A DNA stretch of 34,644 nucleotides, taken from NCBI GenBank assembly GCA_009927245.1, contig RFNI01000218.1, positions 1 through 34,644 of the forward strand. Reading direction: 5' to 3'. A model generated the notes under the pieces. It had not been told where the DNA came from, searched no databases, and was given only the letters and a program-made list of their open reading frames with translations. Below are positions 1 to 9,368 of the stretch, piece after piece; position 1 is the stretch's first letter, and each line of letters opens with the position of its first letter. The translations under genes were made by a program, and so were the position numbers. This DNA is from Actinomycetota bacterium (GTDB lineage Bacteria > Actinomycetota > Actinomycetes > Actinomycetales > Microbacteriaceae).

Positions 1-29
1 GCCATTTCTGACTGGTCTTTCCACTTGAG

Positions 30-102
30 TGGAGACTAGGGGGGTCGAACCCCTGACCCCCTGCTTGCAAAGCAGGTGCTCTACCAACTGAGCTAAGTCC
101 CC
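30..102 (-). tRNA. tRNA-Ala (anticodon UGC)
   Basis: Read on the minus strand this is a 73-nt cloverleaf. The acceptor arm pairs GGGGACT with AGTCTCC, leaving a G3-U70 wobble, the classic alanine identity element, and A73 as discriminator. The anticodon loop is TTTGCAA between CCTGC and GCAGG, giving anticodon TGC. The T arm contains GGTTCGA. The bases after A73 are CTC, so CCA is not encoded and would be added by the CCA transferase found at 21517. It sits directly after tRNA-Ile downstream of gyrA, a common actinobacterial arrangement. Confidence 0.96.
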
Positions 103-134
103 ATTCGGAAGCCCACTCGGTTGAGAGTGCTTCC

Positions 135-211
135 TGGTGGGCCTAGGAGGACTTGAACCTCCGACCTCTTCATTATCAGTGAAGCGCTCTAACCACCTGA
201 GCTATAGGCCC
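135..211 (-). tRNA. tRNA-Ile (anticodon GAU)
   Basis: Minus-strand cloverleaf of 74 nt plus an encoded CCA at 135-137. The acceptor arm GGGCCTA pairs fully with TAGGCCC, the anticodon loop CTGATAA lies between CTTCA and TGAAG (anticodon GAT), and the T arm is GGAGG-TTCAAGT-CCTCC. Unlike the neighbouring tRNA-Ala, it carries CCA in the DNA. The two tRNAs are 32 bp apart and probably co-transcribed. Confidence 0.96.
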
Positions 212-265
212 GTAGAGCAAATCTAACCTTACCCGATATAGAGCCAAGGCTCAAACTGAAGAAGT

Positions 266-643
266 TTACTGCTGATTGTTATTAGTGAAGCCTACAGAGA
301 CTCCACCAATGATTCGGGCCACAATGTTGAAAATTGCTGCCCAGATTCCGGCCAGGATGGTGCCTACCAGAATCATGAAAACCGCGATGCCTAGCGAGAT
401 TGAGAGCACTGTCGGCAGTGTTATCTCCATGTCGATGTATTGCTTTAGTAGTGCACTAAAGCCGGCTGCGTTGAGGATCAAGAACAGGGTCGTTAGTGCG
501 ATTACTAACCCAATACCCAGTGCTACGTTCAAAACGAAGGAGAATCGGACTGCTGACCAGAAGTTGATCTTGATTAGCTTCAGGTTTACCGGCTTGGCTG
601 AAGATGACTCAGCTCTACTTGCCTTGCGAGAAAATACGCCCAT
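266..643 (-). CDS. DUF3566 family membrane protein
   Basis: A 125-residue protein with a basic, Ser-rich cytoplasmic N-terminus and two long hydrophobic segments at about residues 31-60 and 76-105. The segment KLIKINFWSAVRFSF before the first helix is typical of the DUF3566 family found next to gyrA in actinobacteria. It begins immediately after the gyrA stop, so it is probably the last gene of a gyrB-gyrA-DUF3566 operon. The molecular function of the family is not established; location suggests a cell-envelope or division-related role but the sequence does not show this. Confidence 0.85.
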   Translation of the reverse strand: MGVFSRKASRAESSSAKPVNLKLIKINFWSAVRFSFVLNVALGIGLVIALTTLFLILNAAGFSALLKQYIDMEITLPTVLSISLGIAVFMILVGTILAGIWAAIFNIVARIIGGVSVGFTNNNQQ

Positions 644-3156
644 TTACTCTCCTTGCTCTTCAACTACGGTCTCAACAGCACCTGTTTCGATGCTCTCCAG
701 GTTTCTTTCACTGTTCTTAGCCAACCCTAGTACTGAATCTTCGTCATCGAAACGGGCAAAAACAACGCCCATGGTGTCGCGGCCTCTAGCCGGAACCTCG
801 CTGACAGCAGATCTAACTACCTTGCCGCTGGCAAGAACGATAAGAACTTCATCGTCTTCCTCGACGATTAGAGCTCCAACGATGTCTCCGCGCTTCTCCT
901 CAAGCTTGGCAACCTTGATACCGATACCGCCACGGTTTTGGATGCGATACTGCTCAACTGCTGTTCGCTTAGCAAAACCACCTTCGGTAACTACGAAGAC
1001 GAAGCCCTTGTCTGTGATCACATCTGCTGAGAGAAGGAAGTCATCTTGGCGGAAGTGCATACCGATGTTTCCACTGGTATCTCTTCCCATCGGGCGAAGT
1101 GATTCATCGCTAGCTGAGAAGCGGATTGACATGCCCTTGTTGGAAACGAGAAGTAGATCATCGCTCTGATTAACCAATAGAGCTGAAACTACTTCGTCTT
1201 CTTCACGAAGTTTGATAGCAATAACACCGCCGCTACGTGAAGTGTCATATGCCTCAAGGGTTGTCTTCTTGACTAGACCCGACTTAGTTGCAATTACTAA
1301 ATACTCAGCTTGCTGGTAGTCGCGAATATCTAGAACCTGTGCGATCTTCTCATCTGGTTGAAGAGCAAGGAGGTTGGCTACGTGCTGACCCTTTGCATCT
1401 CTTCCAGCTTCTTGAACTTCATACGCCTTAGTTCTATAAACTCTTCCCTTGTTTGTGAAGAAGAGTAGATAGTGGTGAGTTGTGGTCACAAAGAAGTGTT
1501 CAACGACATCATCAGCACGAAGGCTTGCACCCTTAACACCCTTACCACCGCGGTGCTGTGATCTGTAGTTATCGCTCTTGGTGCGCTTAATGTATCCACC
1601 GCGAGTAATGGTGATAACCATTTCCTCTTCAGGAATTAGATCTAGATCAGTAACACCATCTTCACCAGGAAGAATGATTGTTCCTTCTGTCGTCACCATG
1701 ACGCTTAACAACATCTTCGAGTTCTTCAGCAACAATTGAACGCTGTCTCTGTGGGTCAGCAATGATTGCCTTGTATTCAACAATCAGTGCTTCTAGTTCA
1801 GCAGCTTCATCAATAATCTTCTGACGCTCAAGAGCAGCAAGCTGTCTTAGCTGCATGTTCAAGATTGCTCTTGCCTGCAGGTCATCAATCTCTAAAAGCT
1901 TCATCAGACCTTCGCGAGCATCGTCTGCTGTTGCGCTAGCTCTAATAAGTTTGATTACTTCATCAAGTGCATCTAGTGCCTTTAGGTAACCGCGAAGAAT
2001 GTGTGCACGTTCTTCAGCCTTACGAAGACGGAACTGAGTTCTACGAATGATAACTTCGATCTGGTGTTCAATCCAGTAGGTGATGAAACCATCGAGGCTC
2101 AGTGTTCTTGGAACACCATCAACAAGAGCCAACATGTTTGCACTGAAGTTTTCCTGCAGCGGAGTGAACTTGTATAGGTTGTTTAGAACAACCTGGCAAC
2201 TGCATCCTTCTTTAGAACGATTACTAGTCGCTGACCAGTTCTACCTGAAGTCTCATCGCGAATATCTGCGATTCCCTGAAGTCTTCCTTCCTTAACAAGA
2301 TCAGCGATCTTTGAGAAGCTAAGTTGTCTGGGTTTACCTGATATGGAAGTTCAGTGACAACTAGACAGGTTCGCCCCTGCAGTTCTTCAACATTCACAAT
2401 CGCACGCATGGTGATTGAACCACGTCCGGTGCGATAAGCATCCTTGATTCCCTGAGAACCAAGAATGGTTGCTGCGGTTGGGAAATCTGGTCCCTTGATT
2501 CTCTGCATTAGAGCTTCAAGAAGTTCTTCCTTAGATGCATTTGGATTCTCTAGAGCCCAGAGTGCACCAGCTGCAACTTCACGAAGGTTGTGCGGTGGAA
2601 TGTTTGTTGCCATCGCAACAGCGATACCGATAGATCCGTTGATTAGAAGGTTAGGAATACGGCTAGGTAGAACTGTTGGTTCCTGAGTTCTACCGTCGTA
2701 GTTGTCTTGGAAGTTGACGGTGTCCTCGTCAATGTCTCTAACCATTTCAAGAGCAAGAGGTGCCATACGGCACTCTGTGTATCGAGGAGCAGCAGCACCA
2801 TCGTTACCAGGAGATCCGAAGTTACCCTGACCACTTACCAATGGGTAACGAAGGTTCCATTCTTGGACTAGACGGACAAGAGTGTCGTAGATAGCTCCAT
2901 CACCGTGAGGGTGGAACTGACCCATTACATCTCCAACAACACGAGAGCACTTGCTGAATTGCTTATCTGGTCGGTATCCACCGTCATACATCGCATAAAT
3001 AACTCTGCGGTGAACTGGCTTTAGACCATCTCTAACGTCTGGCAGTGCACGTCCGACGATAACGCTCATCGCGTAGTCAAGATATGAACGTTGCATCTCA
3101 ACGTTTAGGTCGATCTGTTCGACTCTGTCCATCTGTGGTTCGTTGTTTTCAGTCAT
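644..3156 (-). CDS. gyrA: DNA gyrase subunit A, reading frame broken three times
   Basis: The breakage and reunion subunit of DNA gyrase, which with GyrB introduces negative supercoils. The N-terminal part (3156 to about 2310) holds the winged-helix/tower region with the active-site tyrosine in AAAPRYTECR (Y126) and the quinolone-determining stretch HPHGDGAIYD. The middle part covers the coiled-coil region (KAEERAHILRGYLKALDALDEV). The C-terminal part (1690 to 644) holds the beta-pinwheel with its GyrA box, YRSQHRGGKG. The frame shifts near 2306-2319 (one base missing), 2185-2197 (one base missing) and 1677-1689 (one base extra or two missing). Protein similarity continues unbroken across all three points, so the ancestral gene is complete at roughly 835 residues. 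Gyrase A is essential and the sequence between the breaks is not decayed, so assembly error is the favoured explanation. It starts 14 bp after the gyrB stop. Confidence 0.93.
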
Positions 3157-3170
3157 AGTTTCACCTCGGC

Positions 3171-5108
3171 CTAGATATCTAGGAACCGAACATCCTTTGC
3201 ATTCTGTTGGATGAAGGTACGACGCAGTTCAACATCGTCACCCATCAAAGTTGAAAATATTTCATCTGCTCTAGCAGCATCATCGAGTGTTACCTGGAGA
3301 AGGGTTCTACGGGCTGGGTCCATTGTTGTTGCCCAAAGCTCGTCGTAGTCCATCTCACCTAGACCCTTGTAACGCTGAATGGAATTCTCTTTAGGAATCT
3401 TCTTTCCAGCTGCTTGACCAGAAGCTAACTTTTCATCACGCTCTTGATCGCTGTAAACATATTCGTGTTCAGCGTTAGACCACTTGATGCGATACAGAGG
3501 TGGCTGAGCTAGATAAACATATCCATACTCAATCAGTGGCTTCATGTATCTGAACAGAAGAGTTAGTAGCAGAGTTCTAATGTGCTGACCATCAACATCC
3601 GCATCGGCCATCAACACACACTTGTGATATCTGATCTTGTGGATATCAAACTCTTCACCATAACCAGTTCCAAATGCGGTGATAAGAGCTTGGACTTCAC
3701 TGTTAGCCATGGCTTTATCAAGACGTGCTTTTTCAACGTTCAAAACTTTTCCACGCAGTGGCAAGATTGCTTGAGTTTCTGGATCACGACCACGCATCGC
3801 AGAACCACCCGCAGAGTCACCCTCAACGATATAGATTTCACTCAGTCGTGGATCTCTACTTGAACAGTCACGAAGTTTTCCAGGCATACCGGTTGATTCC
3901 AGTAGGCCCTTACGACGTGTTGCTTCTCTAGCTTTACGAGCAGCAAGTCTTGCAGCTGAAGCTTGAATTGCTTTGCGACAAATATCTTTCGCACTCGCTG
4001 GGTTTCTACCAAACCAATCAGAGAGCATCTCGTTGGTTACCTTCTGCACAAAAGCTTTTGCTTCAGTGTTACCAAGTTTGGTTTTTGTTTGACCTTCAAA
4101 CTGAGGCTCACTCAACTTGATCGAGATAACTGCGGTTAGTCCTTCACGAACGTCGTCACCGGTTAGGTTTTCATCCTTCTCTTTGAGAAGACCCTTCTCA
4201 CGTGAATATTTATTTAGCAGTGAAGTTAGAGCGGTTCGGAAACCTTCTTCGTGTGTTCCACCTTCGTGAGTGTTAATGGTGTTCGCGTAGGTGTGAACTG
4301 ATTCGTTGTATCCGTTAGTCCACTGCATCGCCACTTCGAGTGACATTGACTTCTCTTTAGTTTCAGTTTCGAAAGAGATGATTTCGTTGTGAACAAGTTC
4401 AATCTTTTTAGCTGAGTTCAAATACTGAACGTAATCTTGAAGACCACGCTCGTAAAGGAACTTGTCGCTACGTTCATTTCTCTCGTCATAGATCGAAATG
4501 CTCAGACCCTTGTTCAAGAAAGCCATCTGTTGGAATCTTGATCTCAATGTCTCGTAGTCAAAATCTACGGTTTCAAAAATCTCTGGGCTTGGTAGGAACT
4601 CAATTACTGTTCCGGTGAAATCAGCTGCCTTGCCCTTAGCTAGGGGAGCTGTTGGTACACCAGCTAGGTATGACTGGGTCCACATGAAACCGTCACGGGC
4701 AACGATCACGTTTAGCTGAGTTGAAAGAGCGTTAACGACAGATGCACCAACCCCGTGAAGGCCACCGGAAACCGCGTATCCACCACCACCGAACTTTCCA
4801 CCAGCGTGGAGAACGGTCAAAACCACTTCAACGGCAGGCTTTTTCTCAACGGGGTGCATATCCACTGGGATTCCGCGACCATCGTCGGCAACCTTGATCC
4901 AGCCCTCTTTGGTAATAACCACGTCAATGTTCTTACAGTGACCCGCCAGAGACTCATCTACGGCGTTATCTACGATTTCATAGACCAGGTGGTGGAGGCC
5001 TCTTGGGCCAGTTGAACCGATATACATACCGGGACGCTTACGAACCGCTTCTAGGCCTTCTAGGACCTGAATATTTGATGCATCGTAGCTATTTGGGGTT
5101 TCACTCAT
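3171..5108 (-). CDS. gyrB: DNA gyrase subunit B
   Basis: A 645-residue ATPase subunit of DNA gyrase, of full usual length. The GHKL ATPase domain shows EIVDNAVDESLAG, DDGRGIPVD and the glycine-rich lid GGGGYAVSGGLHGVG. The TOPRIM domain shows YIVEGDSAGGSA and the metal-binding DADVDGQHI. The C-terminal region has IQRYKGLGEM, which contacts GyrA. The frame is intact, unlike gyrA just downstream. The 207-bp gap upstream contains a perfect DnaA box, raising the possibility that initiator protein influences this operon. An AGGAG lies about 13 bases before the ATG, rather far for an ideal ribosome binding site. Confidence 0.97.
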   Translation of the reverse strand: MSETPNSYDASNIQVLEGLEAVRKRPGMYIGSTGPRGLHHLVYEIVDNAVDESLAGHCKNIDVVITKEGWIKVADDGRGIPVDMHPVEKKPAVEVVLTVLHAGGKFGGGGYAVSGGLHGVGASVVNALSTQLNVIVARDGFMWTQSYLAGVPTAPLAKGKAADFTGTVIEFLPSPEIFETVDFDYETLRSRFQQMAFLNKGLSISIYDERNERSDKFLYERGLQDYVQYLNSAKKIELVHNEIISFETETKEKSMSLEVAMQWTNGYNESVHTYANTINTHEGGTHEEGFRTALTSLLNKYSREKGLLKEKDENLTGDDVREGLTAVISIKLSEPQFEGQTKTKLGNTEAKAFVQKVTNEMLSDWFGRNPASAKDICRKAIQASAARLAARKAREATRRKGLLESTGMPGKLRDCSSRDPRLSEIYIVEGDSAGGSAMRGRDPETQAILPLRGKVLNVEKARLDKAMANSEVQALITAFGTGYGEEFDIHKIRYHKCVLMADADVDGQHIRTLLLTLLFRYMKPLIEYGYVYLAQPPLYRIKWSNAEHEYVYSDQERDEKLASGQAAGKKIPKENSIQRYKGLGEMDYDELWATTMDPARRTLLQVTLDDAARADEIFSTLMGDDVELRRTFIQQNAKDVRFLDI

Positions 5109-5262
5109 ATTGCTGGCACTGCTCCTAATTTCCTGAAGTTAGGCCCACACAACGGCCACCTAAATAGGGGGACTTATATTCGGGGTTGCTAACCCTCTAA
5201 TTCTACCTTTTTGACGCCAAATATAGGGCTAAAAACGGGGTCTATGGAAGGTATTTTGGGGC

Positions 5263-5271
5263 TGTGGATAA
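5263..5271 (-). promoter_or_regulatory. Perfect DnaA box upstream of gyrB
   Basis: TGTGGATAA, the reverse complement of TTATCCACA, lies in the 207-bp gap between gyrB and the DciA-like gene, about 155 bp before the gyrB start. Nothing else in this gap (5109-5315) is clearly recognisable; it must hold the gyrB promoter, but no convincing -35/-10 pair was found. Confidence 0.6.
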
Positions 5272-5315
5272 CCCGCTGGAGAGCAATAAATTACTAGGGA
5301 CTAAAGGTTTTACCT

Positions 5316-5807
5316 TTAGCCAAAAGTGTCTCTGGCACCAGGACCCGGAACAGATCTCAAACCACGCTTAAAGCTCGGTGCCTGAGGGCCTATAAAGCGA
5401 ACTTCTTTGACCTCAAGAGCCGGCAATTTATCCACGATACTCTTCAAGATATCGGCACTCATAATTCTTAGCTGGGTGGCCCAGGCAGTGCTTTTGCAGC
5501 GGATCGTCAAAACTCCTTTAGTTAGATCCTCTGGGAAGCTGTTCTCAGCCACCTTCTCACCGACTAATTCACGCCAATTGGCGAATAGTTCACCCTCTTG
5601 GAGCTTATTTTCCCAACCAAAGCTCTGAATAAGCCCATCCATGGTGCTCGCGATGGTTTTTGGTGCTCTTCCCTCATCAAAAGGCTTCGACTTTCGCTTC
5701 TTAATCTTGGCTCTACGAATTGTGTCTCGGTCTTTACGACCGGTAATGGCAGCTTTCATGCGGTAGTAAAACTCAACCGCAACATCAGGTTTCTGTGGAT
5801 CACGCAT
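5316..5807 (-). CDS. DUF721 / DciA-like protein
   Basis: A 163-residue protein. Residues about 50-145 match the DUF721 fold: TIASTMDGLIQSFGWENKL, then WRELVGEKVAENSFPEDL, then GVLTIRCKSTAWATQLR. DUF721 proteins include DciA, the DnaB helicase partner used by bacteria that lack DnaC/DnaI; the function here is inferred from family and from location beside recF, dnaN and dnaA. The N-terminus (1-45) is highly basic (RRAKIKKRKSK) and could bind DNA. Its start overlaps the recF stop by 8 bases, indicating translational coupling. The replicative helicase it would serve is encoded in this same window at 25107. Confidence 0.85.
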   Translation of the reverse strand: MRDPQKPDVAVEFYYRMKAAITGRKDRDTIRRAKIKKRKSKPFDEGRAPKTIASTMDGLIQSFGWENKLQEGELFANWRELVGEKVAENSFPEDLTKGVLTIRCKSTAWATQLRIMSADILKSIVDKLPALEVKEVRFIGPQAPSFKRGLRSVPGPGARDTFG

Positions 5808-6966
5808 TGCCCACCACGATTTCTCCAGCGGTTACGAAGATACGATTAGCGCTTAGCTCGGTAGGAACATCCTCGACAACGGCAGCAGTAATAAGCACCT
5901 GTTCATTATCTGACACCAGATTGGCAAGTCGAGTACGTCTAGTTGAATCAAGCTCTGCAAACACATCATCCAGAATCAGGATTGGATCTCCAGCTCTTGC
6001 TTCTTCACGAAGCAATTGAGCTGAAGCTAACTTAAGTGCGAGAGCGTAAGACCAAGATTCACCGTGACTTACAAAACCTTTAGCAGGGTAGTCACCGAGG
6101 TATAGAACCAGATCATCACGGTGCGGTCCAACTAGAGAAATTCCTCGCTCTAATTCTTTTGACTTAACCAACTCAAGTTTTGTTCTGAATTGAGTCTCGA
6201 TTTCTTCTCTGTCTGAAGTAACTAGGAAATCTTCTTCGAAGACCTCTGGTTCAACAATGTTTGAGCCAGTCAGTGACGACTTGTATTTGATTGAAGGATT
6301 GTTCTTTTCATCCGCAATAGCTTCGTAGGACGAAAGAAGTGGTGCAGCAATTCTCTTGATGAGGTCTTGTCTGAAAGCGATGATCTCTGTGCCCAGCTTG
6401 ATTAGTGAATCATCCCAAGCAGCGAGGGTGTCTAAGCCAGGGGAATCTTTGGGTAGGTTTCTGGAGGTCTTCAACAAAGTATTGCGTTGCTTCAGAACTC
6501 GATCGTAGTCAGAGAACACGCCAGCTAAACGAGGGGTTAGTTGAACAAGTAGATCATCGATGAACGCTCTGCGATTAGATGGGTCTCTCTTTACGATGTC
6601 TAAATCTTCAGGGGAGAAGATCACAGCGCTAACTAAACCTAGAACATCTCTAACTCTTGGTGTATCGGATCTATTTATTCTTGTTCGGTTAGCACCTGAG
6701 ACATTTAGTTCTAATTCAATTAGGTTTTCACGATCTTCAAAACCAGCAAGGATTCTCATCACAGCTTTATCTTGCTGATGTTTTACAAGAGGTAGGTAGC
6801 CGCTTACTCGATGTGAATTTAAAGTTGCTGCGTAGAAGATAGCTTCAACAAGATTTGTTTTGCCTTGACCGTTTCTACCGACAAGTAAATTCACTCCGGG
6901 TTGCAGGGGCAACTCAAGAGTTGAGTAATTGCGAAAGTTACTAAGACTCAGATGCTTGATGTGCAT
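5800..6966 (-). CDS. recF: DNA replication and repair protein RecF
   Basis: A 388-residue SMC-like ATPase that loads RecA at gaps with RecO/RecR. The N-terminus HIKHLSLSNFRNY is characteristic, Walker A is GRNGQGKTN (about residues 30-38), the ABC signature region is FVSHGESWSYALALKLAS, and Walker B is PILILDDVFAELD. Length is normal for actinobacterial RecF. It lies 8 bp downstream of gnd and overlaps the DciA-like gene by 8 bases, so dnaN-gnd-recF-DUF721 look like one transcription unit. Confidence 0.96.
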   Translation of the reverse strand: MHIKHLSLSNFRNYSTLELPLQPGVNLLVGRNGQGKTNLVEAIFYAATLNSHRVSGYLPLVKHQQDKAVMRILAGFEDRENLIELELNVSGANRTRINRSDTPRVRDVLGLVSAVIFSPEDLDIVKRDPSNRRAFIDDLLVQLTPRLAGVFSDYDRVLKQRNTLLKTSRNLPKDSPGLDTLAAWDDSLIKLGTEIIAFRQDLIKRIAAPLLSSYEAIADEKNNPSIKYKSSLTGSNIVEPEVFEEDFLVTSDREEIETQFRTKLELVKSKELERGISLVGPHRDDLVLYLGDYPAKGFVSHGESWSYALALKLASAQLLREEARAGDPILILDDVFAELDSTRRTRLANLVSDNEQVLITAAVVEDVPTELSANRIFVTAGEIVVGNA

Positions 6967-6974
6967 CTGAAACC

Positions 6975-7858
6975 TTACTCAGCCTTTTTTACCGCGTGAC
7001 CACCGAATTGGTTGCGCAATGCTGCAACAGCTTTCATGGCAGGTGAATCATCTTGACGTGAGGTAAATCGAGCGAATAGTGACGCTGTGATTGCTGGCAT
7101 TGGAACTGCGTTAGCAATACCTTCTTCAACAGTCCAACGACCCTCACCTGAATCTTCTACGTAACCCTTGATCTTTGAAAGGTTAGGGTCTTCCTCAAGA
7201 GCAAGCACTAGAAGATCTAGTAGCCATGAACGAACAACTGTTCCACGCTGCCAGGCAGCAAAGGTACCGTGAACATCCTTGATGATGTCCTTCTTCTCAA
7301 GAAGTTCGTAGCCTTCAGCAAATGCCTGCATCATCGCGTACTCGATACCGTTGTGGACCATCTTGGCGTAGTGACCAGCTCCAACATCTCCAACGTGAAC
7401 AAAGCCTTCAGCTCTCTCACCTTCTGGACGTAGCGCATCAAAAATTGGCATTGCGTGCTCAACTAGTTTTGCGTCTCCACCAACCATCAAGCCGTAACCG
7501 TTTTGTAGACCCCAAACACCACCTGAGACACCACAGTCCAGGTAACCAATTCCCTTAGGCGCAAGTTGCGCTGCGTGACGAATGTCTTCGCTGAAGCGTG
7601 AGTTACCACCTTCGATGATTAGGTCACCTTCACCTAGGTGCTTCTCGAGTTCGTTGATTACATCGTCGGTTGGCTGACCATGTGGAACCATGATCCAAAC
7701 AATCTTGGGGCTAGGTAGCGCAGCAACTAGATCAGCAATGGTGTCGACATCAGAGACATCTCTGCTTCGTGCATAACCCGTTACTTCGATTCCCTTGTTA
7801 CGAAGACGAGTGCGCATGTTGCCACCCATTTTGCCTAAGCCGATAAGACCGATTGCAT
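6975..7858 (-). CDS. gnd: 6-phosphogluconate dehydrogenase (decarboxylating), frameshift near start
   Basis: An NAD(P)-dependent dehydrogenase of the pentose phosphate pathway, converting 6-phosphogluconate to ribulose 5-phosphate and CO2; it is the short (about 295-residue) form common in actinobacteria. The open frame starts only at residue GGNMRTRL, but one base restored at about 7851-7854 (AA to AAA on the coding strand) gives MQIGLIGLGKMGGNM, the expected dinucleotide-binding start, from ATG at 7858 with GAAAGG seven bases upstream. Further motifs are YLDCGVSGGVWG and GAGHYAKMVHNGIEYAMMQ, with the catalytic Lys and the Asn. Its place between dnaN and recF is usual in actinobacteria. Confidence 0.93.
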
Positions 7859-7886
7859 TGTGTTGCCTTTCTTTGAAACTAAAGCT

Positions 7887-9035
7887 TTAGCGCTTAAGCA
7901 TGTTTGGGTTTAGGAGATAGCGATATGTGTCAGGGCTCTTAGCGTCCTTCGACATTTGGCTAGACATGATGATAGGACCAGGTCTGCTCGGATCTCTTTG
8001 GTTCTTAGTGAATTCAATCTTTACGAATTCACTAGTGATTTGAGATAGACCGTCGTGGAATAACCACGGCTTAAATCTCAAGCTTGTTGGGTTACCGGTA
8101 AGAGTTGCTTCAACTGATTCAGTTGCATTGTTCTCAGAGCTTGTTGATTCAAGTTGAACTGAACCAGTTTCGAATGAGTAGCGAATGGTGTCTTCAGATT
8201 CACTGACAACCAATTCAACGCGCTTAGTTGCATCCATCAAATCTTGCTTGTTAATGACAGCTGACTCTTCTAGGTTGTTTGGGAAGTATTGATCAATGTC
8301 TGGATAGTTCTCGATGTTCAGAACAATGGTTGTGACAATTCTGTTTTTAGCTTGGAATGCAACCATTCCTCTTTCACCTTCAGCAGCGATAGAGATGCTT
8401 ACTTCGCCAAGGTTTGCAAATGACTTTTCAATATCCTGCATTGTCTTGGTTAAAACAACAGCTGAAGTTTCATCAGCAACATCTTTACCCAACCATGGGA
8501 CCTGGCAACGAGCAATACGGTTTGGATCAGCTGCAGTAAGCATTACTGATGTTGGTGTTGCTTTAATCTGAATACCTTTTTGGAAAGGACGAGTTGAATC
8601 TTTTGCAGATGCAACAGAAACTCTTCTGATTGCTGCGATGAATGATTCACCATCGATAGTTCCGGTTACCGGTGGAACTGGAGGAAGAGTCGGATACTGA
8701 GCAATTGGCAAAATAGCCAATTCAAACTTGCTTGTTCCACAGGTGATAACAGCTTTGTTTTCTCCAACTTCAAAGTTCACCGGTTGGTTAGGTAGACGGC
8801 CAACAATCTCGTTAAGGAGCTTTCCAGAAACCAGGGCAGTGCCCGACTGGTCAACATTTGCTACCAGATCAGTCTGAGCCGAAACATCGTGGTCAAAAAC
8901 TGAGATCTGTAGGGAATTGGCATCTGCTACTAAGCGCATACCTGACAGGATTTGAGAGGTTGGTTTTGACTGAAGCATACGAGCTGCAAAAGCCACAGCT
9001 TCTGCCAGAACGTCGCGATTTACCTGGAACTTCAC
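7887..9035 (-). CDS. dnaN: DNA polymerase III sliding clamp, beta subunit
   Basis: A 382-residue clamp of three repeated domains, with the usual KFQVNRDVLAEAVAFAARML start, the central TRPFQKGIQIKATPTSVMLTAADPNRIA, and a C-terminus ending PMLKR-like as LLNPNMLKR in place of the usual MPMR(L). The start is GTG at 9035 with GAAAGGTG upstream at good distance. It follows the likely oriC and precedes gnd by 28 bp after correction of the gnd start. Confidence 0.96.
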   Translation of the reverse strand: MKFQVNRDVLAEAVAFAARMLQSKPTSQILSGMRLVADANSLQISVFDHDVSAQTDLVANVDQSGTALVSGKLLNEIVGRLPNQPVNFEVGENKAVITCGTSKFELAILPIAQYPTLPPVPPVTGTIDGESFIAAIRRVSVASAKDSTRPFQKGIQIKATPTSVMLTAADPNRIARCQVPWLGKDVADETSAVVLTKTMQDIEKSFANLGEVSISIAAEGERGMVAFQAKNRIVTTIVLNIENYPDIDQYFPNNLEESAVINKQDLMDATKRVELVVSESEDTIRYSFETGSVQLESTSSENNATESVEATLTGNPTSLRFKPWLFHDGLSQITSEFVKIEFTKNQRDPSRPGPIIMSSQMSKDAKSPDTYRYLLNPNMLKR

Positions 9036-9119
9036 AGTTCACCTTTCGAGGGAATAGTTACTTAATCTTGCCACACAATGAGACTGGCTCTGTTCAAGGG
9101 GTGAGGGCCTTAAAGTTAT

Positions 9120-9363
9120 GGGCTTTTCAATATCTATTTAAATATTAATAGCAGTAATAGCCTTTGTGGAAAATGTGGATAAGTGGCTATTCCTCAATGT
9201 TTAGTCCTGAATGACAACGGTGAAACTTGTATACACAGGTGGGGATAAATGTGTGGATAACTCTTTGCCTTGTGAACAGGGCTTAGGGTTTCTACAGAAT
9301 TAGAGTCAGTATTCACAGATTTGAGGATGAATATAGATTGTTATCAACAGCGAGTGTGAATAA
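9120..9363. other. Probable oriC (dnaA-dnaN intergenic)
   Basis: The 333-bp gap 9036-9368 has no gene. It holds perfect DnaA boxes TGTGGATAA at 9174-9182 and 9252-9260, and one-mismatch boxes at 9165-9173 (TGTGGAAAA), 9240-9248 (TGGGGATAA), 9341-9349 (TTATCAACA) and 9355-9363 (TGTGAATAA). The boxes at 9240 and 9252 are 12 bp apart in the same orientation. An A/T-rich stretch at about 9122-9160 next to the boxes is a good candidate for the unwinding element. The dnaA-dnaN gap is the usual oriC site in actinobacteria, and transcription diverges around dnaA in this window. Confidence 0.82.
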
Positions 9364-9368
9364 CTTAT

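Noticed and set aside
212..265. Terminator between tRNA-Ile and DUF3566
   Set aside because: Only a 4-5 bp GAGCC/GGCTC repeat with a minimal loop and no T run; not convincing.
276..1169. 297-residue plus-strand open frame
   Set aside because: It is antisense to DUF3566 and gyrA, rich in Ser/Arg/Thr as expected of a shadow frame, and shows no domain.
644..3156. gyrA as a true pseudogene or an inteled/recoded gene
   Set aside because: No decay, no intein motifs, and the same kind of small indel appears in three unrelated genes; assembly error explains all.
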